Below are positions 39,762-48,307 of a stretch of DNA of 64,000 nt, one piece after another. Location of the stretch: positions 434,001-498,000 of the forward strand of contig CAWJKE010000008.1 of assembly GCA_963843455.1 (NCBI GenBank). The letters are read 5' to 3'. Origin of the DNA: CAIQPS01 sp963843455 (lineage in GTDB: Bacteria > Actinomycetota > Thermoleophilia > RBG-16-64-13). Both the position numbers and the translations under genes were made by a program. Positions within the stretch are counted from its first letter, which is position 1, and each line of letters opens with the position of its first letter. The notes under the pieces are model-generated. The model searched no databases. It had not been told where the DNA came from and saw only the letters and a program-made list of their open reading frames with translations.

Positions 39762-41489
39762 ATGCTCAAGAAGAATATCTGGCTTGCGCTTGCTCTCGTA
39801 GCCGTGCTGATCGCCGTTGTCGGCGTAGCCACGGCCTGCGGTTCGAGCGGGGACACTACGACTACGGCTGCTCCCAGCGGCCCGACTACGACGGCAGCCG
39901 CCCCGACAACCACGGCTGCTCCCGCCGAGACCACCACGACCGCTGCCGCCGCCGGCCCGGTCAAGGGTGGCACCGTGAATGTCTACATCAATGAACCGGT
40001 GGCCATAGAGCCGCTCGACCTCGAAGAGTCGGAGGGCACGCAGGTCGGTCAAGCGCTGTTCGATAGCCTTGCCGCCTTCGACCCCATTACCAGCGAGATC
40101 ATGCCGGCGGCCGCGGAAAGTTGGAAAGCCAACGCCGACGCCAGCGTCTGGACGTTCAACCTGGTCAAGACCGCCAAGTTCCATGACGGCACTCCGGTCA
40201 CAGCTAAGGATTTCGTGTACGCCTGGAACCGTCTGGTCAACCCGGTCAACAAATCCAACGTGGCCTACCATCTCGAGCCCGTCAAGGGATACGCTGATGT
40301 ACTGGCCGGTACCGCTACTGAGATGACCGGGCTCAAGGCAATCGACGACTACACCCTGGAAGTCACGCTTTCGTATCCGTTCGGCGACTTCGAGTATGTT
40401 GTCGCTCACCCGACCCTCGGCCCGGTGCCGAAGGCCGCTGTCGAGAAGGACCCGGCTGCCTTCGCCTCCAACCCGGTGGGCAACGGCCCGTACATGATCG
40501 CCACCCCCTGGGAGCACGACCAGTCCATCACGCTGAAAGCGTTCCCCGACTACTACGGCACCAAGGGGAACATCGACGGTATCGATTTCAAGATCTTCAA
40601 GGATCCTGAGACCGCGTTCCTGGAGTTCAAGGCCGGCAACCTCGACTTCACGTCCATCCCGTCGGGGCAGATCAAGGCCACGGAAGCCGAGTTCGGCACC
40701 GCCGAGAACGGTTATACCGGTAACCCCGGCAAACAGGTGCTCCTTGGCGCTGAGTTCGCCATCTACTACCTGGACATCAACGTCACCGACGAACTGTTGA
40801 AAAACGCCGATCTGCGGCAGGCCATCTCTATGGCCATCAACCGCCAGGCCATTTGCGATACCGTCATGGAAGGCACCCGGGTGCCTTCAGACAGCATCAT
40901 CCCGCCGGGTATCGTGGGATACGAAGCCGGCGCGTGGCCGTATTCGAAGTATGACGTCGAAGCTGCGAAGGCCGCTCTGGCCAAGGCCGGCTATCCCGAC
41001 GGCAAAGGCCTGCCCGAGATGACTCTGTCATGCAACAGCGGTGGCAGCCACGAAGCGATCATGACTCTCATCCAGGCCGACCTCAAGGCTATCGGCATCA
41101 ACGTCAAGACCGACCTGACCGAATGGGCGGCCTACCTGCCGAAGCTGCAGGACCACCAGTATCAGCTGGGTCGCATGGGCTGGATCGCCGACTATCCGAT
41201 CATCGACAACTTCCTGTACCCGATCTTCTACAGCACGAGCAGCAACAACTACAGCGGCTACGCTGATCCCGCTGTGGACAAAGCCATCACCGATGCCCGC
41301 CAGATCACCGATGGCGACGCTCGCGTCAAGGCTTACCAGGAGATTGTCAAGACCATCGGGGCCGCGGCTCCCGCCATCCCGATCATGGCCTACCGCCACG
41401 GGCGAGTCACGTCCGACCGGGTGTACAATCTCACGTACAGCCCCATGGGTCTGCTCGATTTCCAGAGCGCTTGGATCGTTCAGAAGTAA
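39762..41489 (+). CDS. Peptide/oligopeptide ABC transporter substrate-binding lipoprotein
   Basis: This SBP_bac_5 family lipoprotein captures peptides (or nickel/other solutes) outside the membrane. It has a signal peptide with lipobox VATAC, a Thr/Ala/Pro low-complexity linker (residues about 29-67, TTTAAP-like units), and the family segments ESWKANADASVWTFNL, TAKDFVYAWNRLVNP and LRQAISMAINRQAIC. Length is 575. ATG 39762 lies 9 bases after AAGGAGG. Two permeases and two ATPases follow. DppA/OppA substrate class cannot be fixed from sequence alone. Confidence 0.92.
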   Translation: MLKKNIWLALALVAVLIAVVGVATACGSSGDTTTTAAPSGPTTTAAAPTTTAAPAETTTTAAAAGPVKGGTVNVYINEPVAIEPLDLEESEGTQVGQALFDSLAAFDPITSEIMPAAAESWKANADASVWTFNLVKTAKFHDGTPVTAKDFVYAWNRLVNPVNKSNVAYHLEPVKGYADVLAGTATEMTGLKAIDDYTLEVTLSYPFGDFEYVVAHPTLGPVPKAAVEKDPAAFASNPVGNGPYMIATPWEHDQSITLKAFPDYYGTKGNIDGIDFKIFKDPETAFLEFKAGNLDFTSIPSGQIKATEAEFGTAENGYTGNPGKQVLLGAEFAIYYLDINVTDELLKNADLRQAISMAINRQAICDTVMEGTRVPSDSIIPPGIVGYEAGAWPYSKYDVEAAKAALAKAGYPDGKGLPEMTLSCNSGGSHEAIMTLIQADLKAIGINVKTDLTEWAAYLPKLQDHQYQLGRMGWIADYPIIDNFLYPIFYSTSSNNYSGYADPAVDKAITDARQITDGDARVKAYQEIVKTIGAAAPAIPIMAYRHGRVTSDRVYNLTYSPMGLLDFQSAWIVQK

Positions 41490-41525
41490 GCGTAGGTAAG
41501 TAGGAAGAGTAGCGACCGAAGCACC

Positions 41526-41569
41526 GAGCGGTAGCGTGCCCCGGGAGGGGCACGCTACCGCTCCCTTTT
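41526..41569 (+). terminator. 17-bp hairpin between binding protein and permease genes
   Basis: GAGCGGTAGCGTGCCCC (41526-41542) pairs perfectly with 41547-41563 across the tetraloop GGGA and is followed by CCTTTTG. It probably acts as a partial terminator or as a 3' stabiliser that raises binding-protein levels over the membrane components. Confidence 0.85.
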
Positions 41570-41593
41570 GACCGAGGAGACTAGAGCCACACA

Positions 41594-42565
41594 ATGCTGA
41601 CCTATATCGGCCGGCGCCTGCTACAGATGATTCCCGTCTTCATCGGGGTCACCATCCTTCTCTTCATATTGCGCACGCCCGGCGTGCTCCCCGGAGACCC
41701 GGTGAAACTCATCACGGGCGAGCGGGCGATCTCCCCGGCGCTTTACGCGCAGATCGTCAAAGAGAACGCTCTCGATAGGTCTATCCCGTACCAGTACGTC
41801 CGGTGGATGAGCCGTCTGTTCAAGGGAGACCTGGGCGAGTCGTACCAGCTAAAGCGCCCGGTCACGAACGTCTTGTGGGACAAGTTCCCGAACACCATCA
41901 AGCTTGCCCTCGTGGCCATCATCATCGAGGCGATATTCGGCATCCTGGCGGGGATACTGTCAGCAGTCAAGCGATATTCGTTCTGGGACATGCTGGTCAC
42001 GCTCAGCACGTCCATCCTCGTCGCTGTGCCCGTGTTCTGGTTAGGGATGCTTCTGCAGATCCTCTTCGGCATCAAGTTCAAACAGTGGGGCCTGCCGTAT
42101 CTTCCCATGTCGGGCATGGGCCCTGGTGAGTTTCCATCGTGGATGTACTACATCCTTCCGGCCGTGACCCTGGCTGCGATATCGACGGCGTATTGCGCGC
42201 GCATCACCCGGAGCCAGTTCTTGGAAGTGCAAGGACAGGACTACATGCGGACGGCGTCGGCGAAAGGGCTCACGGGTAGCCAGGTCATCTGGCGCCACGG
42301 CCTCAAGAACGCCCTTATCCCCGTGGTCACGTACATCGGCCTCGACCTAGCCGCCATGATAGGGGGGACCATCCTCACCGAAACGGTGTTCAACTGGCCG
42401 GGTGTGGGCTACCAGATATACAAGGCCATCCTCTCCCGCGACTGGCCGATCGTCATGGGAGCGACCGTGTTCATCGTCATACTTGTGATGTTCATCAACT
42501 TGGCAGTGGATATCAGCTACGCGTTTCTCGATCCGCGCATCCGCTACGGCAAGACCGAGAAGTAG
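41594..42565 (+). CDS. ABC transporter permease, DppB/OppB type
   Basis: The 323-residue membrane protein starts MLTYIGRRLLQMIPVFIGVT, has six hydrophobic helices, and carries the EAA motif YMRTASAKGLTGSQVIWRHG that docks on the ATPases. The end, AVDISYAFLDPRIRYG, is typical of the DppB family. It lies directly after the hairpin at 41526-41563, and the next permease follows after 9 bases. Confidence 0.94.
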   Translation: MLTYIGRRLLQMIPVFIGVTILLFILRTPGVLPGDPVKLITGERAISPALYAQIVKENALDRSIPYQYVRWMSRLFKGDLGESYQLKRPVTNVLWDKFPNTIKLALVAIIIEAIFGILAGILSAVKRYSFWDMLVTLSTSILVAVPVFWLGMLLQILFGIKFKQWGLPYLPMSGMGPGEFPSWMYYILPAVTLAAISTAYCARITRSQFLEVQGQDYMRTASAKGLTGSQVIWRHGLKNALIPVVTYIGLDLAAMIGGTILTETVFNWPGVGYQIYKAILSRDWPIVMGATVFIVILVMFINLAVDISYAFLDPRIRYGKTEK

Positions 42566-42574
42566 GGCAAGTAG

Positions 42575-43534
42575 ATGAAGTATCCGTCCAACGAAGAGAC
42601 CGTCGAAGTCCCGGGCGCGCCGGCGGGAGGCGCCGGCCAGGCCGGCGTCGACGACGGCGGGCAACTGGCAGCCCGCTCGCTCCGCTCCGACGCCTGGAGG
42701 CGGCTGAAGAAGAACCGCCTGGCGATGGCCGGTCTGATCTGGATCATCATCATGATCCTCGTCGCCGGCACTGCCGACCTCTGGGTGCCTCACTTCTTCG
42801 GCGATCCCACGGCCATCGACAGCACCAAGTTGGCCCAGCAGTCCCTGCAGCCGCCCTCGGCAGCGCACCCCTTCGGGACCGACAAGCTCGGCCGTGACAT
42901 CCTGTCCCGCACGGTGTACGGTGCGCGGGTCTCGATCATGGTGGGTGTCGTCGCCGTGGGGATATCGGTCGTCGTCGGCCTGATCCTCGGGGCCATCGCC
43001 GCGTATTGGGGCGGATGGTGGGACAGCATCGTCATGCGTACCGCGGACGTGTTCTTCGCCTTCCCCTATGTGCTGTTCGCCATCACCTTGATCGCCGTGC
43101 TTGGTCCGGGGGTGCAGAACGTCTTCATTGCCATCGGTATCCTCGGGTGGCCCAGTATCGCCCGGGTGTTCCGGAGCTCGATCCTCTCCATCAAGGAGAA
43201 TGAGTACGTCGATGCGGCCCGGTCGATGGGCGCCTCCAACCGGCGGATAATCTCCCGCCATATCATGCCCAACTCCATAGCCCCAATCATCGTACTTGCC
43301 ACCATGAGTATCGGCGGCGCCATCCTTACCGAGGCGGCTCTGAGCTTCCTGGGCATGGGCGTCCAGCCCCCTGCGCCCTCCTGGGGCAACATGCTCTCCG
43401 AAGCCCGTTCGTTCTTCTTCACCGCACCCTGGCTGATGCTGTATCCCGGCCTAGCCATCCTGACCACCGTTCTCGGCTTCGTCCTGTTGGGCGATGGTCT
43501 CCGAGATGCCCTCGACGTAAAACTAAAGGAGTAG
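42575..43534 (+). CDS. ABC transporter permease, DppC/OppC type
   Basis: The 319-residue product has an N-terminal Gly/Ala-rich cytoplasmic leader, the DppC-specific segment WRRLKKNRLAMAGLIWIIIM, the loop HPFGTDKLGRDILSRTVYGA and the EAA motif YVDAARSMGASNRRIISRHI. It forms the heterodimeric channel with the upstream permease. It ends GDGLRDALDVKLKE, as usual. Confidence 0.94.
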   Translation: MKYPSNEETVEVPGAPAGGAGQAGVDDGGQLAARSLRSDAWRRLKKNRLAMAGLIWIIIMILVAGTADLWVPHFFGDPTAIDSTKLAQQSLQPPSAAHPFGTDKLGRDILSRTVYGARVSIMVGVVAVGISVVVGLILGAIAAYWGGWWDSIVMRTADVFFAFPYVLFAITLIAVLGPGVQNVFIAIGILGWPSIARVFRSSILSIKENEYVDAARSMGASNRRIISRHIMPNSIAPIIVLATMSIGGAILTEAALSFLGMGVQPPAPSWGNMLSEARSFFFTAPWLMLYPGLAILTTVLGFVLLGDGLRDALDVKLKE

Positions 43535-43542
43535 GTTGTTCC

Positions 43543-44562
43543 TTGTCCGCGCTTCTTGAAGTAGACGATCTGCACATGCACTTCTTCACCCGCGACGGCG
43601 TCGTCAAGGCCGTCGACGGCGTGACCTTCTCCCTGGAGCCCGGGGAGACGCTGGGCGTGGTAGGGGAATCGGGCTCGGGGAAATCGGTGACGGCCCTTTC
43701 CATCATGCGGTTGATCCCCGAACCACCGGGCAAGGTGGTGAAGGGCGACATACTGTTCCGCGGTCAAAGCATCTTGGCCATGACGGACAAGGAGCAGCGG
43801 AAACTGCGCGGCAACCGCATGGCCATGATCTTCCAGGACCCCATGACGTCGCTTAACCCCGTGCAGAAGATCGGTAAGCAGATAGCCGAACCACTCCGCC
43901 TCCACAAGGGCATGTCGAAGAAGGACGCATGGGCCGCCGCTGTGCAAATGCTGGAGCGGGTGGGCATCCCTCAGCCGGACGAGCGGGCAAAGAACTACCC
44001 GCACGAGTTCTCGGGAGGTATGAGGCAGCGTGCCATGATCGCCATAGCTCTGGCCTGCGGCCCAGATGTCATCATCGCCGACGAGCCGACCACAGCGCTC
44101 GACGTGACTATCCAGGCGCAGATTCTGGAGCTCATCCAGGAGGTCCAGGCCCGCAGCGAGTCGGCTGTGGTCATGATCACCCACGATTTGGGTGTGGTTG
44201 CCGACATGGCCGACCACGTGCTGGTCATGTACGCCGGCAGGTGTGTCGAGTTCGGTACGGCCGACGACGTGTTCTACCACCCGCTGCATCCCTACACCTG
44301 GGGCCTTCTCGAGAGCCTGCCGCGGCACGACGTGGAAGAGAAGGGGCTGCTACACCCAATCCACGGGCAGCCGCCCAGCTTGATCCACCTTCCCTCGGGA
44401 TGCTCCTTCCGGCCCAGGTGCTCTCACGCCACGCCCTTCTGCGCCGCGCAGGAACCTCCGCTTCTCGAAGTGCGGCCCGGCCACAGCGCCTCCTGTCACT
44501 ACTCCGACGATGAGGGGTGGATCGGAAGTTCTTGCACCGTCTCTACGAGGAGAGCTTCCTGA
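43543..44562 (+). CDS. Peptide ABC transporter ATP-binding protein, DppD/OppD type
   Basis: TTG 43543, 8 bases after the upstream stop, starts a 339-residue ATPase with Walker A GESGSGKSVTALSIM, signature FSGGMRQRAMIA, Walker B DVIIADEPTTALD and switch HDLG. The C-terminal oligopeptide-transporter extension includes HPLHPYTWGLLESLPR and the cysteine segment CSFRPRCSHATPFC. It pairs with the next gene to power the importer. Confidence 0.94.
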   Translation: MSALLEVDDLHMHFFTRDGVVKAVDGVTFSLEPGETLGVVGESGSGKSVTALSIMRLIPEPPGKVVKGDILFRGQSILAMTDKEQRKLRGNRMAMIFQDPMTSLNPVQKIGKQIAEPLRLHKGMSKKDAWAAAVQMLERVGIPQPDERAKNYPHEFSGGMRQRAMIAIALACGPDVIIADEPTTALDVTIQAQILELIQEVQARSESAVVMITHDLGVVADMADHVLVMYAGRCVEFGTADDVFYHPLHPYTWGLLESLPRHDVEEKGLLHPIHGQPPSLIHLPSGCSFRPRCSHATPFCAAQEPPLLEVRPGHSASCHYSDDEGWIGSSCTVSTRRAS

Positions 44563-44563
44563 G

Positions 44564-45634
44564 ATGACAGCGATGCTCAAGGTCGAGAACCTCAAGAAGC
44601 ATTTCTACGTCGGTCAGGGGCTCATCACCGCCCGCTTCGGCCAGACCGTCAAAGCCGTGGACAACGTCTCCTTCGAGGTGCAGGAGGGGGAGACGCTCGG
44701 GTTGGTGGGCGAATCGGGCTGCGGCAAGTCGACTACCGGCCGCTGCATCAACCGGCTGCTCGAGCCCAGCGCCGGGCAGATACACTTCGGGGAGCTCGAC
44801 GTCAATCAGCTCAAGGGCAATGCTCTGAAGCAATACCGGCGCGATGTCGCGTTCATCTTTCAGGACCCGTATGCCTCGCTCAATCCCCGGATGAACTTCG
44901 GGGAGATCATGTCCGAGCCGCTCGTGATCCACCATATGGGAACGCGTAAAGAGCGGATGGAACGCTGCAAGATGATGCTCAAGACGGTGGGCCTAAGCCC
45001 CGAGCACATCAACCGCTACCCGCACGAGTTCTCCGGCGGACAGCGACAGCGGGTCGGCATCGCTCGTGCTCTGATGATGCGCCCGAAGATGATCATCTGC
45101 GACGAGCCGGTATCGGCTCTCGATGTCTCCATCCAGGCGCAGATCATCAACCTGCTGGAGGAGTTGCAGGAGGAGTTCAAACTCACGTACCTCTTCATCG
45201 CGCACGACCTGGCGGTCATCAGGCACATCTGCGATCGGGTGGCGGTCATGTACCTCGGCAAGATCGTCGAGATCGGCGGATGGAGAGAGGTCTACAATTC
45301 CCCGCATCACCCGTACAGCCAGTCGCTCCTGAGCGCGGTCCCCGTGCCCGACCCCGAGAAGCAGCGGCAGCGGCACCGGATCATCCTGCAGGGCGACGTG
45401 CCCAGCCCGGTCAACCCGCCGAGCGGGTGCCGGTTCCACACCCGGTGCCCCATAGCCCAGTTGCCGCTCTGCGCGGAAACGGAACCGCCGCTTCAGAATG
45501 TGGGGCCCGGGCATCAGGCCGCCTGTCACTTTGCCGCGTCATGCCCCATACCGGAAGGTACGAGCGGGGTGCCGTGCGGGCCCGACGACGATCCCTTCCA
45601 GGTCGTCCCCCGGCCGACGCCCTACTCAGACTGA
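44564..45634 (+). CDS. Peptide ABC transporter ATP-binding protein, DppF/OppF type
   Basis: The 356-residue ATPase shows VENLKKHFYVGQGL, Walker A GESGCGKSTTGRCINRLL, signature FSGGQRQRVGIARAL, Walker B MIICDEPVSALDVS, HDLAVI and the C-terminal CRFHTRCPIAQLPLC segment. ATG 44564 is one base beyond the previous stop; ATG 44573 is an alternative. It is the last gene of the importer operon, and its stop overlaps the rnpB promoter. Confidence 0.94.
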   Translation: MTAMLKVENLKKHFYVGQGLITARFGQTVKAVDNVSFEVQEGETLGLVGESGCGKSTTGRCINRLLEPSAGQIHFGELDVNQLKGNALKQYRRDVAFIFQDPYASLNPRMNFGEIMSEPLVIHHMGTRKERMERCKMMLKTVGLSPEHINRYPHEFSGGQRQRVGIARALMMRPKMIICDEPVSALDVSIQAQIINLLEELQEEFKLTYLFIAHDLAVIRHICDRVAVMYLGKIVEIGGWREVYNSPHHPYSQSLLSAVPVPDPEKQRQRHRIILQGDVPSPVNPPSGCRFHTRCPIAQLPLCAETEPPLQNVGPGHQAACHFAASCPIPEGTSGVPCGPDDDPFQVVPRPTPYSD

Positions 45635-45642
45635 TATATACT
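45635..45642 (+). promoter_or_regulatory. -10 region of rnpB
   Basis: Overlapping hexamers TATATA (45635-45640) and TATACT (45637-45642) lie 6-13 bases before the predicted RNA 5' end. The -35 is weak. Confidence 0.55.
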
Positions 45643-45647
45643 TCCGG

Positions 45648-45997
45648 GGCAGCCTGGGTAGCCGCGGAGGTGCGCGTTGAGCGCATCTTCGAGGAAAGTC
45701 CGGACACCACAGAGCAGGGTGCTGGATAACGTCCAGCGGGGGAAACCCCAGGGAAAGCGCAACAGAAATTACACAGCACGCCGGCGCGGCCGGCTGCGAA
45801 GGTGAAATGGTGCGGCAAGAGCGCACCAGCGCCGTGGTGACACGGCGGCTAGGCAAGCCCCACCCGGTGCAAGGCCGAACAGGAGGCGCTTGAGGGTTGC
45901 TCGCCCGAGTCTCCGGGTTGGCCGCAAGAGCCGTCCGGCAACGAACGGCCTCAGATAGATGGTTGCCCACGACAGAATCCGGCTTATAGGGCTGCTA
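45648..45997 (+). ncRNA. rnpB: RNase P RNA (type A)
   Basis: This is the catalytic RNA that matures tRNA 5' ends. The universal core is present: GAGGAAAGTCCGGAC near the 5' end, AACAGAAATTA, GAAGGTGAAA, and near the 3' end ACAGAATCCGGCTTA, which pairs with the first block to form P4. GCAGCC (45650-45655 region) and GGCTGC (45990-45995 region) close helix P1 and set the approximate ends. Ends may be off by a few bases. Confidence 0.95.
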
Positions 45998-46001
45998 CAG
46001 C

Positions 46002-46029
46002 GGGGCTCCTTCCTTTCGGAAGGGGCCCC
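46002..46029 (+). terminator. Hairpin after rnpB
   Basis: GGGGCTCCTTCC and GGAAGGGGCCCC form a 12-bp stem with one G-U pair and loop TTTC. The T-tract is weak (ATTT a few bases later). Confidence 0.7.
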
Positions 46030-46115
46030 AGCCATTTAGAATGCGGGCAGCAAAGTAGTAATGTTGGGAGCCCGTCTGCAGGTGCGGGGCGGGTCGCCGG
46101 CAAGGGGAGGTCGCG

Positions 46116-47456
46116 GTGAGGCAGAAGCGAGTGGTGATCATGGGCGCCGCGGGGCGCGATTTCCACAACTTCAATGTGGTGTACCGCAACGACCCCTTCA
46201 CGCGTGTAGTAGCGTTCACCGCCACTCAGATCCCGGGTATCGACCGCCGCACTTACCCGCCGGAACTCGCGGGGCCAAGCTACCCGGAGGGCATCCCTAT
46301 AGTGCCCGAGATCGAACTCGAAGACCTCATCCATGACCAGGCGGTCGACGAGGTGATATTCGCCTACAGCGACGTGTCACACGAGCTCGTCATGCACCAA
46401 GCTTCGCGCGTCATGGCGGCCGGTGCTGACTTTGCCCTGCTCGGCCCTGCCAGCACCGCAATCGCGTGCTCGGTACCCGTCATCTCGGTTCTCGCCGTGC
46501 GGACGGGGGCGGGCAAGAGCCCGGTGTCGAGGTTTGTTGCCGACCTGCTCTTGAATCAGGGCCTGCGCCCGGTGATCATCCGCCATCCCATGCCGTATGG
46601 CGATCTCGTGGCCCAGCGGGTCCAGCGCTTCACCAGTCTGCAGGACCTCGATCGCTATGGCGCGACGGTAGAAGAACGCGAAGACTACGAGCCGCACCTT
46701 CGCCGGGGGCTGGATGTGTGGGCCGGTGTCGACTATCAGGCCATCGTCGCCCAGGCGGAGAAGGACGCGTCCGTGATCATCTGGGACGGAGGTAACAACG
46801 ACTTCTCCTTTCTGCGCTCGGACCTAGAGATTGTGGTCGTCGACCCGTTCCGCCCCGGACATGAACTCGCCTATCATCCCGGCGAAGTGAATCTGCGCCG
46901 AGCGGACGTCATTGTTATCAACAAGGTGAGTAGCGCGCCGCCGGCCGGTGTGCACCAAGTGGAGGCGAACGCACGCGCAGTCAATCCGCGGGCCACCATC
47001 GTGTGGGCCGACTCAGTGATCACGGCCACCGACAGCGCGCGGATAGCAGGCAAGCGCGTGTTGGTGGTGGAGGACGGTCCCACCCTCACACACGGCGGCA
47101 TGTCCACGGGCGCGGGCGCGCAGGCCGCCAGGCAGTTCGGAGCGGTGGAGCTCATCGACCCCCGGCCGTATGCCCAGGGACGGTTGCTCGAGACCTACTC
47201 CGTCTACCCTCACCTCGGTCCCATACTTCCTGCCCTCGGGTACTATCCCGAGCAACTCCGCGATCTGGAGGCCACCGTCAACGCTGTCCCCGCGGATCTG
47301 GTGGTCAGCGCCACGCCTTTTTCGCTGGGTAGCCTGATAAAGATCGACAGACCTCTCGTCCAGGTCGCATACGAGATGTCCGAACGGGGAGAACCCCGCC
47401 TGTCCGATGCCGTCCGCCAGTTCCTGCGTACCAAGGGAATCGCCCCCAATGCCTGA
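46116..47456 (+). CDS. Cyclic 2,3-diphosphoglycerate synthetase-like P-loop protein
   Basis: The 446-residue product begins KRVVIMGAAGRDFHNFNVVY, has FTATQIPGIDRRTYP, an atypical P-loop VRTGAGKSPVSRF, IIWDGGNNDFSF, VDPFRPGHELAYHPGEVN and VVINKV. This is the pattern of the archaeal-type cyclic 2,3-diphosphoglycerate synthetase family, which also occurs in many bacteria without proven activity there. In methanogens the product is a thermoprotectant and phosphate store. Here it may make that compound or act on another substrate. It is monocistronic, GTG start, between rnpB and sod. Confidence 0.85.
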   Translation: MRQKRVVIMGAAGRDFHNFNVVYRNDPFTRVVAFTATQIPGIDRRTYPPELAGPSYPEGIPIVPEIELEDLIHDQAVDEVIFAYSDVSHELVMHQASRVMAAGADFALLGPASTAIACSVPVISVLAVRTGAGKSPVSRFVADLLLNQGLRPVIIRHPMPYGDLVAQRVQRFTSLQDLDRYGATVEEREDYEPHLRRGLDVWAGVDYQAIVAQAEKDASVIIWDGGNNDFSFLRSDLEIVVVDPFRPGHELAYHPGEVNLRRADVIVINKVSSAPPAGVHQVEANARAVNPRATIVWADSVITATDSARIAGKRVLVVEDGPTLTHGGMSTGAGAQAARQFGAVELIDPRPYAQGRLLETYSVYPHLGPILPALGYYPEQLRDLEATVNAVPADLVVSATPFSLGSLIKIDRPLVQVAYEMSERGEPRLSDAVRQFLRTKGIAPNA

Positions 47457-47533
47457 GCCGAGGTTTGTGGCTCCGCGGCGCCGGGGTACGAGCCGCTAGA
47501 CCGGAAACGTCGCCCGAGGAGAAGGAGCGAGAA

Positions 47534-48121
47534 ATGGCCTTTACCCTACCCGATCTACCTTACGCGAAGGACGCCCTAGCCCCCTATTTAAGCCAGGAGG
47601 CGCTCGAGTATCACCACGACAAGCATCACAACGCGTATGTGACCAACCTTAACGGCCTCACCGAGGGCACCGACAATGCGGGCAAGTCGTTGGAGGACAT
47701 CATCCTGGCGGCGGACGGGCCGCTGTTCAACAACGCGGCGCAGGTGTGGAATCACACGTTCTACTGGAACTGCATGAAGCCCGGAGGCGGGGGCGCGCCG
47801 GGAGGGGATTTGGCGAAGGCGATCGACGCGGCCTTTGGCTCGCTCGACGACTTCAAGAAGGAGTTGTCGGCGGCGGCCGTCGGGCAGTTCGGGTCGGGCT
47901 GGGGTTGGCTGGTGGTCGAGAACGGCGCTCTAAAGGTCGCCAAGACCGGCAATGCCGACCTGCCACTCAAGCATGGACAGACGGCTCTGCTGACTGTTGA
48001 CGTCTGGGAACACGCCTACTACATCGACTACCGGAACCTGCGGCCGAAGTACGTTGAGACCTTCCTGAACAACCTGGTGAACTGGGACTTTGTGGGCGAG
48101 AACTACGCGGGCGCGCGCTGA
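47534..48121 (+). CDS. sodB: Superoxide dismutase (Fe/Mn family)
   Basis: The 195-residue enzyme dismutates superoxide. Metal ligands lie in LEYHHDKHHNAYV, WNHTFYWNCM, and the late segment VDVWEHAYYIDYRN (Asp and His). AAQVWNHTFYWN and FGSGWGWLV are Fe-type signatures, but metal preference needs testing. ATG 47534 follows AAGGAG; the sequence upstream in frame is not conserved. A strong terminator follows. Its presence means the organism meets oxygen at least occasionally. Confidence 0.95.
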   Translation: MAFTLPDLPYAKDALAPYLSQEALEYHHDKHHNAYVTNLNGLTEGTDNAGKSLEDIILAADGPLFNNAAQVWNHTFYWNCMKPGGGGAPGGDLAKAIDAAFGSLDDFKKELSAAAVGQFGSGWGWLVVENGALKVAKTGNADLPLKHGQTALLTVDVWEHAYYIDYRNLRPKYVETFLNNLVNWDFVGENYAGAR

Positions 48122-48157
48122 GGTTCGCTGCTGAGGATCGCCCCGGAGGACCGGGAG

Positions 48158-48201
48158 GGGGTGGCGCGGACGCCTTCCGCCGTCCGCGCCACCCCGTTTT
48201 T
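48158..48201 (+). terminator. Intrinsic terminator after sod
   Basis: GGGGTGGCGCGGACG (48158-48172) pairs perfectly with CGTCCGCGCCACCCC (48181-48195), followed by GTTTTT. Confidence 0.95.
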
Positions 48202-48261
48202 CGCCCCGTCCGCCGGCCGCGGCGCTAGCGTGGGACGGCGTTCGGAAGCAGGATGCCCCTT

Positions 48262-48270
48262 TGGTAGAAT
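48262..48270 (+). promoter_or_regulatory. Extended -10 promoter of the MFS gene
   Basis: TGG-TAGAAT (48262-48270) has TTCGGA at 48241 as a weak -35 (18 bases). The GTG at 48308 has its own GGGAGGAGGG, so this transcript carries a leader. The flanks resemble those of the murI promoter. Confidence 0.5.
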
Positions 48271-48307
48271 CCGCCATGGCTCCGGCGGGATGGGAGGAGG
48301 GTAGCGG

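Noticed and set aside
43066..44328. 420-codon open frame antisense to the ABC importer
   Set aside because: Spans two certain genes in reverse and shows no domain.
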